A stretch of DNA of 64,000 nucleotides from Poecilobothrus nobilitatus. Its lineage: Eukaryota; Arthropoda; Insecta; Diptera; Dolichopodidae. This document shows positions 57,600-64,000 of the stretch, one piece after another; position 1 is the first letter of the stretch; each line of letters begins with the position of its first letter. The position numbers and the translations under genes are program-made. Location: positions 211,893,120 to 211,957,119 of the forward strand of contig OX352772.1 of assembly GCA_947095535.1 (NCBI GenBank). Direction: 5' to 3'. The notes under the pieces were generated by a model that had not been told where the DNA came from, searched no databases, and worked only from the letters and a program-made list of their open reading frames with translations.

Positions 57600-58018
57600 T
57601 CGTTAATGTCTTGTGTTAAATCTAATACAGTATAACCATAACGTTACGTTAACGTTAAATCGTTAAATACGTTAAATCTAATACAATATAACCATGTGGG
57701 CTTTAATAAAAGTTCATGTGGGCAGGAAGCCTTTTATATTTTTCGGATATAGTTGTCTAGCTAGAGGAAAAATCTGTGATTTATCTCGAGTGTTTTTAAA
57801 AATGACCAAATATTTACAATTTAATGAAATATCTCATGAGAATTTCCCCTTATGAAAAATGTTTTGCGTTAATAATATAATAGATAAATTACGCTGGTGC
57901 GAACCTTTAGTAATAAGTTCACATACTTGTTTGTTTGCTGAATCTAACATTAAATCATCTAAAACAATCAACGTAGGTTTAGTTTTGATCAATTTGCATA
58001 CAAATTGGATTTATTGAG
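57600..58018 (-). pseudogene. Polinton packaging ATPase, C-terminal part, copy 1
   Basis: Walker B reads TLIVLDDLM (the two Asp codons at 57954-57959), followed by ELITKGSHQRNLSIILLTQN and NIFHKGKFS. A stop comes next, then SLNCKYLVIFKNTRDKSQIFPLARQLYP. This is the HerA/FtsK-type genome-packaging ATPase of Polintons. The Walker A half is missing: similarity stops at about 58018, where the module is truncated. An ACGTTAAATC-type expansion lies at 57640-57670 near the C-terminus. Confidence 0.82.
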
Positions 58019-58099
58019 TAAAAAATTGTTTTTTATTTATACTTTTTGTCCGCAAAATAATTTTATTAATATTTTATCTTTTTATAAGTCTTAAAATAT

Positions 58100-58165
58100 T
58101 ATATTTATTTATTATAAAACCTATATATATTTCGGCATCACTGCCATCATCAGGGCGAATACAAT
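58100..58165 (-). ncRNA. Hammerhead-like CTGATGA..GAAA motif
   Basis: On the minus strand CTGATGA (58147-58153) is followed by TGGC, AGTGA, TGCC and GAAA (58130-58133), a possible stem II between the two conserved core boxes of a hammerhead ribozyme. Stems I and III are not convincing and one base bulges. Such motifs occur in Penelope-like retroelements. Confidence 0.25.
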
Positions 58166-58279
58166 TTAATACTCATAATAATTGATAATTGAACATCAGC
58201 CGGATTTTTGTATTTTTAGACAACGTTGCACCTATAGTATATATAATATCTAATGTTGAAAGATGCAATTTTTGTAGAC

Positions 58280-58660
58280 TTCGACAACATATTGTGTTCA
58301 AACAAAATCCAATACAAATTTTTTTTAGAATATATACTCAACCAAATAAAAATATTTGATAAAATTGTAGTTATTGCACATAATGGACAAGCATTTGATA
58401 ATTAGTTTTTATTAATATATATCTTAGAGAAAACAATCATCAAACCAAAATTAATTATGAAAGCCAGTCAATCATTGCCATAAAATGGTCAATTTGGGAA
58501 GAAAAACAAAGAACAATAAAAATTCAGCATAGTGGTAATCGAAAGGAAAATGTTATTTTTTGCCTTCGTGTTGACGGATATTGTACAGATATAAAACAAA
58601 TATTTGAACTTTGTGGCTGTAATAATCATGGCCATCATATAATGAAACACTATTAAAATT
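58280..58660 (+). pseudogene. Polinton polymerase B remnant on the plus strand
   Basis: Exo II reads VVIAHNGQAFDN (about 58358-58396), keeping the catalytic Asp, then LEKTIIKPKLIMKASQ. Further on comes FCLRVDGYCTDIKQIFELCGCNNHGH (about 58558-58640), matching the VDGYC..YEF-GCYWHGC motif of Polinton polymerases. The orientation is opposite to the other polymerase copies and the sequence differs from them. Confidence 0.65.
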
Positions 58661-59152
58661 TATAATACCATAATAATTTTTGTTATATTTATATTTTATA
58701 TATTCAAATGAAAAATAACGGAAATTATATGAAATATAATGATAAAAAAAAAATATTAAAAAAAAATAAAAAACTTTAAAACCTGTTAAATGCTACTAAA
58801 AAAAAAAAATAAAATCAAAAAAAAAAACAAAATCTTCTAAGGTGAATCTCAAAACACATTAGCTTCCAGCAGTACATCAACAGTAGTACACACAACAGTA
58901 CACCAACTTGCAGCAACATACAATAGTACATCCAGCAACATACAACAATACATTAGCTTTTAGTAACATACAACATTAAATGTAGTCAAAGGTATTAAGT
59001 GAGTCAAAAAAACAATATAAATAATAAAAACAAAATTTTTTAAATTTTAAGTAAAAATTTTAATTTTTTTAATTGAATCAAGTTCACTTGTAAAAACAAA
59101 AGTTGTCTTTATTATATATAATAGATGTTATTAGTCACTTATTGTAAATTCC
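58661..59152. other. A/T-rich and low-complexity DNA
   Basis: A-rich runs, then a stretch rich in AGCAGTACATCAACAGTA-like words (58860-58980), a degenerate short repeat. No gene. Confidence 0.4.
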
Positions 59153-59788
59153 TTTTTATACCCGTACGATCGGATCGGTTGAGTTTGGACCAAACCTTAA
59201 GGTAGCTCTCGAACACCTAACTTTTAGATTCCCACATTTTTTTTGAAATAGAGCTATGAAATTTTAACTGCTAATAGATCTCACAAAAATATTAATTTTA
59301 TTTTTAATAACTTTTTTTTGTAGCCTCACCCGTCACGGAGCTACAGCTCCCCAAAGGTTCAAAAAAGCTCTATATTTAAATTGTTATAACACAAGTTGTA
59401 TACGGTGTATCTTCATTTTGAAAACGCTAAACGATTACTACTTTTATTAGCTTTAAAAGTTTATACAATAAATATATATTTGTGGCATACGGTGTCTTAA
59501 TTTACCGTTATGCGAAACTCAAATTTTGCAAAATCCTTTAACCCTTCTATCTTCTAAACGGTTTAAGTTGGAAGAAATTTCAGAAATTTTTTTTGTATCA
59601 CTCCCCGTTTAGGAGCTGTAAGGGTCAAAAACTGAAAATTTCCTATTTTTAAACACCTGTAACTTGAACACCTGTTAAAATTTTTTTGAAGTAATACAGA
59701 AAAATTAAAGCCTCAACATCAACATACTCTTATTTCTGTTAACAACTTTTTTTAATAATATAGGGTTACTTTATAATTGACGAAAGTG
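59153..59788 (-). repeat. Dispersed repeat R1, short copy
   Basis: Reverse-oriented relative of 9633-10538. It lacks the internal part corresponding to about 10285-10510, including the (GGAC)n tract. Its left end (CACTTTCG) abuts the duplicated Polinton module at 59788/59789, sharing TGC. Confidence 0.75.
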
Positions 59789-60049
59789 CTTTAAGTTTTC
59801 CATTTGTTAAAACTATATCGAATTTTTTAAGCAAATTTATTAAGTTATTAGTTATTTTTTCGTTATCGATATGTCCAAAAGAGTAGTTCTCAACGTCTGT
59901 TCTTTTTAAATCTCTGACAGGAAATTTATACTTTAATTCTTTTACAATGTTTTATATTTTTTTTTTATGCCAGCCACAGCAATATTTTTTACAAATGTTG
60001 TATTGTTATCGTCCGTAAAGAACGATAAATTTACTAGAGCACATGCCAT
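59789..60049 (-). pseudogene. Unknown Polinton gene, copy 2, truncated
   Basis: Same as 53523-53855 from its ATG (60049) to KAxx, then cut by R1. One A-run change near 59948 shifts the frame. Confidence 0.5.
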
Positions 60050-60082
60050 TTTCAAATGAATAGAAATGGTCCAAACTTCCTT

Positions 60083-61349
60083 TTATATGTTTACGTATAC
60101 GTTACGATCTTTATCAATTTCGATATTGGCATCGAATTCTGCAAATACAATGCATGTTAATGTTGAATGGCGTACTGGATGTTGCTTCAATCTTTACTAC
60201 TCCCTGGTTTTATAAACTCTGACATGTATCAGTTCCCGAGCCGTCTGGTGATAAATCAAAAGCTAGTATAACCTTTTGAAAAAAGTTCTTTTGAAATTTG
60301 ATGTCCTCTATCAGAGTGATATATGCCAGTTCTACTGAATAATGTTAAATATGCACGAGAATTACAAAGATTATTCGATGTAAAACTTGTTTCAATTGCA
60401 GAGTTTGGTGTAGGTACTTCATTCACATAAAATTGAAATTGTGTGAGATTTTGAAGATCGAAATGGTATGGATTTTTCGATCTTTTACCATTAAAATTTT
60501 CATTATTAACCATAGAAAATACAAGAGCTTTTAGTATTTGCCCTGTAAATAATTTATCGAACGATATATTGGAAGTGTTAGCTGGAATTGTAAATGTTAG
60601 CCTTTTCCAGTACAGTATTGTGTGCTATCAATATGCTTGATTTAATTGTTCAATGTTTCATGTATAATGTAGCTTCGAGAATTTTTAAATAACTTTCATC
60701 GTTATCGTTAAAGAAAATATAAAAATCTTGTTTCTCTAATTCTAAAGAAATGCGAATGTTAACATTATTTAAAAGTAATTTGGAAGTATTGAAGAAATCT
60801 ACATGTAATTTTCCCATTAATTCTACTATTGCAGAATTGTTGTATGATTTTTGTTTTGATTTAGAACCAGAATTGTTGAGATAATTGACATTTGGCTTAT
60901 CCAATTCCCAACCAGATGTGTTTGACTGGAATCTATACCATAATTTAGTAAAGTAGTTATGTATGCTTTATAATAATATAAGGAATCTGAAGGAGTGATG
61001 CTTTTTCCGTTTAGAGTTACATTACATTGTTTAAGTAAAGAGTGTAATAAAATATTTACAACACTGGGCTGTGGAGCTGCCCTTGCTTCAGTTCCGGTTC
61101 CTATTTTACTATTTTATCGGTTGCTCTCTAAAGTGATCCATCTTTTTTTAATATTTGAACTTTAAACTTTATATAGGTACTGCATAAATCTCGATATGTG
61201 TCTCCATTCCCAAGCGAAACAAATTCAATGGTTGACGGCGATGCCTCTCAAAAAGCTAAAAGATTGCATGCTATCTCTTCTGAACGCAAAATACTTGTTT
61301 GTACAGGTAATGATGCAAACAGATCAAGTTCAGATTTCTTACATTCCAT
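60083..61349 (-). pseudogene. Polinton major capsid protein, copy 2
   Basis: Start at 61349. Unlike copy 1 it keeps the segment PVQTSILRSEEIA after the SELDLFASL start, which is normal for the family. The FSKGY segment has lost about 10 bp, ending that frame at 60256. Otherwise parallel to copy 1 at an offset of about 6.2 kb. Confidence 0.8.
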
Positions 61350-61351
61350 TT

Positions 61352-61789
61352 TTAATTGAATGTAACAGAGATTTTACTTCGTCGATTTTACTTTCTTCGT
61401 CGCTTTTTCGACTTCAAATGTGTTTTTTAAAAACTACTCGTCTTTTAATAGCTCTTCGTGTTCCACCATACATCGAATGCCGCTGGTTAACTACTGATTT
61501 CCGTAACTTTTTTATACCGCCTTTGCTTTGATCAATTACGGCTTCTTTTATGTTTGCACCAGATGGTATATCATTAAAAATATTTTTAGTTGTGTTTACA
61601 GCCTCTTTTTTTAATTAAGTCCCAACCTGATGTAAAAACTGGCTTTAAGTAAAGAATAAAAATTTTAATAAAGGTCCAATAGCGTTGATTCCTCCTCGTA
61701 CTTGAGAGGAATAATATCTCACGTACGCTCTTTCCATGTTTGATAGTATACCATATTTGAGTAGTAGTATTTATATTGTTTTTGGCCAT
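61352..61789 (-). pseudogene. Small basic Polinton protein, copy 2
   Basis: As copy 1, again ending a few bases before the capsid start. Differences include YTIKHG for YPIKHG and an in-tail duplication TTTTACTTCGTCGA near 61373. Confidence 0.58.
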
Positions 61790-61799
61790 TCAATGCTTT

Positions 61800-62721
61800 T
61801 TAAAGCGTAATACAATTTTTGTTGGGTAGTAACTGGAAACAAAATTTATTCCATCACCGTATTGGTTACAAATTTTAATCGCTATCGTTTCAAAACAATT
61901 TTATTCTATAGGTATGTAATGAATATTTTCAAATTCAATATGTGTAGGTATTCTACAATTTTCTATGTTGATAGCTCTCAACACCCGCACTTTGCAACTT
62001 CCAAAAACAAATGATTGAACTATATCTGAATATAAATCATCACCGTTCCATTCAATTCATCTTTATTATTAGCAACAGCTAATTTGAATAGTTCAGGTAA
62101 TTTTGTTTTGAAATTTATATTTTTTTTCTGTTATAATTTAGTTAGTAATATTTTCACATTATAACTTTGATTAACTTTTATGTAGAAACTATCTTCTTCA
62201 AAAGTCTGAGATATTCAAATTAAATCGCCTCGGTTAAATTCTGACACTTTTTTAAATATTATATCATCATAATTTTTAGGAGTAGAGATATATGTCAAAA
62301 CTTCATTAAAAAATTCTCTGAAAACTTGATTTCGAGTAAACCCGGGATTAGGAGGATTTTTAATAAGCGTTGGAAAAAAATTAAACTTCCAATCTACCAA
62401 ATGTAATTCCGAACCGTCATATGAATAATATGTGTAACCTATAGATTTGGTTACTTTAATTTTTTAGAGAGGTTTTTCAATGTTTCTTACATAAACATTA
62501 TACTGCCCAATATTGACAAAAGCACATTTCTATTTGTTAAATTCTTCTGTTTGTAGAAAATAGTTCAGATTAATATCTGAAAGACCAACTTTCCAATTTC
62601 CATTTCTTAAATTAAAGTGAATAGGTAATTTATTTTCGAATGAAGCTAAAGTGTTGTCTGGAAACAGCGTTAAATTATCATTACTAAACAATGTTACATA
62701 GAAGTCATTTTGACTATCCAT
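61800..62721 (-). pseudogene. Probable minor capsid (penton-like) protein, copy 2
   Basis: ATG at 62721 (MDSQNDFYVTL). Same stop at 62530 as copy 1 at 56308; the second open stretch (62215-62400) ends earlier because of an added stop. Confidence 0.66.
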
Positions 62722-62786
62722 CTTTGTTAACTTCTTCCAAAACATAAAATGTTATACTATTTATATGTTGTCTATTCCGGTGTTGA

Positions 62787-63453
62787 TTAAGTTCTTAGTT
62801 TTGGACTTCTAAGTAATGATCTTAGTTTTCGTTTCTTTGTTTCAGGAAACTGTGAAAGTATAGTGGAGGAAATAGTACTACCGGCCGATCTAAGTATCTT
62901 CTTCTTTTCAGGAGATGGTACAGCATCACCACTTTGATGTTTCAAACATTCGATAATCAGAGCTTAGAGATAGTCTTTCTACTAATTTTTCATCTTTCAA
63001 CATTTCAGTTTGAGCTTATTTTTTAAATGAATTTTCATCATTCAAATCGTAATTTGTTAAATCGATATCCATATTTGAATGTTCCTTTTTAGGATCATAT
63101 TCAAACACATCATCAGTTACTAAAGGTACAAAATCGGTCTGTGCTAATGTTGATTTGTATTTATTTAATTCAGTTTCTGTGTATGCATTTCGTTTAGAAA
63201 AGAATTTTGTTTGAGTGCCTGTATCAAATGTAAGATTATTAGCCTTTTCTGGTAATCTTTTTGCGTGTCTTTAATTAATTCCATATTTGAGAAGGTTTTA
63301 ACGATATAAGTACCATTTTTGCATGGGTTTTAATTTTTTATCATATAAAACTTTTTTCATTTTTTGATCCAATAAATCCAAGTTTTTATCATCTTGAAAT
63401 CATTTGCTAAATTTTGAAAATATTTTTGGTGACATAACAATTATTCGCTGCAT
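62787..63453 (-). pseudogene. Conserved Polinton gene with charged centre, copy 2
   Basis: ATG at 63453; same internal stops as copy 1. Its start overlaps the stop of the preceding small gene as TAATG, a compact arrangement lost in copy 1. Confidence 0.55.
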
Positions 63454-63745
63454 TATATCTTACTGAGAAGTTTTTCTATTACACCAGATAATATAGTACC
63501 AATTAATGTAGGTAAATATTCTCCATGTTGAATTAACATTTTTCGTTTAGCTTTTATACCTTTTTGTGGACACGCTAAGAGTCTCAATTATTTTTTATGT
63601 TTTTTTGGTTTTGTTTTTTGTGATGGTGATATTTTATTGTTCCCGTTTAAAACATTAATTACAATTTCAGCAATAGTTTTTATTATATCATCATCACAAT
63701 ATTTTAGAATATTTTTACGAAAACTCTTGTTGCTGCATTTTTCTA
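63453..63745 (-). pseudogene. Small Polinton gene with hydrophobic GGFLP end, copy 2
   Basis: The tail reads through the codon that is a stop in copy 1 (GVIEKLLSKI) and ends at 63453-63455. It differs from copy 1 at GEYLP for GGFLP-region residues. One stop remains after KKHKK. Confidence 0.6.
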
Positions 63746-63799
63746 GTACATGTCACATATGTCGGTTTTTCTTCAACAGCAATATTCTTCTTAGAATAT

Positions 63800-64000
63800 A
63801 TTGGTTCTAATTCGAAACAAATCGTTAATGTCTTGTGTTAAATCTAATACAATATAACCATGTGGGCTTTAATAAAAGTTCATGTGGGCAGGAAGCCTTT
63901 TATATTTTTCGGATATAGTTGTCTAGCTAGAGGAAAAATCTGTGATTTATCTCGAGTGTTTTTAAAAATGACCAAATATTTACAATTTAATGAAATATCT
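63800..64000 (-). pseudogene. Polinton packaging ATPase, C-terminus, copy 2 (runs off the window)
   Basis: Contains the FKNTRDKSQIFPLARQLYP segment. The Walker motifs would lie beyond 64000. Lacks the ACGTTAAATC expansion of copy 1. Confidence 0.7.

Overview
The window is eukaryotic repeat-rich DNA, strongly A/T-rich by eye, with no recognisable host gene, rRNA or functional tRNA. The transposable-element content points to an insect, most likely a fly (Diptera): a Ty3/gypsy element with an errantivirus-type gag and env, a DD41D mariner of the 'rosa' kind known from fruit flies, a Jockey-clade LINE, Ty1/copia, hAT-type MITEs, tRNA-derived SINEs and Polinton/Maverick genes. This assignment rests on protein-level pattern recognition, not on a search. 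Almost every coding region is broken by stops or frameshifts. The one clear exception is a small two-exon gene at 50298-50791.

Layout. 1-4.2 kb: a SINE, a decayed protein-primed family B DNA polymerase on the minus strand (1053-3632), and SINE remnants. 4.2-9.0 kb: a degenerate Jockey LINE on the plus strand. 9-15 kb: A/T-rich DNA with a dispersed repeat (R1), four SINEs of two families and a 141-bp tandem repeat.

15035-40815 holds three direct tandem copies of a composite unit of about 8.5 kb. Each unit is a nest: an errantivirus-like element that has lost reverse transcriptase and integrase, so that protease runs straight into env. Its gag is split by an internally deleted mariner (TA duplication) and by a hAT MITE (8-bp duplication CATGGAAA). 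Its env is split by an antisense gypsy fragment and by a SINE. A displaced env N-terminal piece and the start of a copia element follow. The right-hand breakpoint lies inside copia gag, and the copia element carries on alone from 40.8 to about 42.46 kb.

42448-49243 is a second tandem triplication (units of about 2.26 kb). Its left breakpoint is in copia RNase H, and its body is the N-terminal and exonuclease part of a Polinton DNA polymerase on the minus strand. A 62-bp inverted duplication marks its right edge, followed by the polymerase N-terminus (start 49602).

49.6-64 kb is a disintegrated Polinton. Divergent from the polymerase, behind 116-bp repeats and a TATA/Inr promoter, lies the intact spliced gene. 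Next come a GC-rich 21-bp minisatellite and a conserved plus-strand gene. The minus strand then carries the virion module, read from high to low coordinate: packaging ATPase, two small conserved genes, probable minor capsid protein, small basic protein, major capsid protein, a gene of unknown role and an adenain-type protease. The module is present twice (53.2-58.0 kb and 59.8-64 kb); the second copy runs off the window and keeps some ancestral features that the first has lost. I saw no Polinton integrase and no terminal inverted repeats.

Together the elements form a graveyard in which tandem duplication has repeatedly used breakpoints inside transposons. This is compatible with heterochromatin or a piRNA-cluster-like locus, but that reading is inference.
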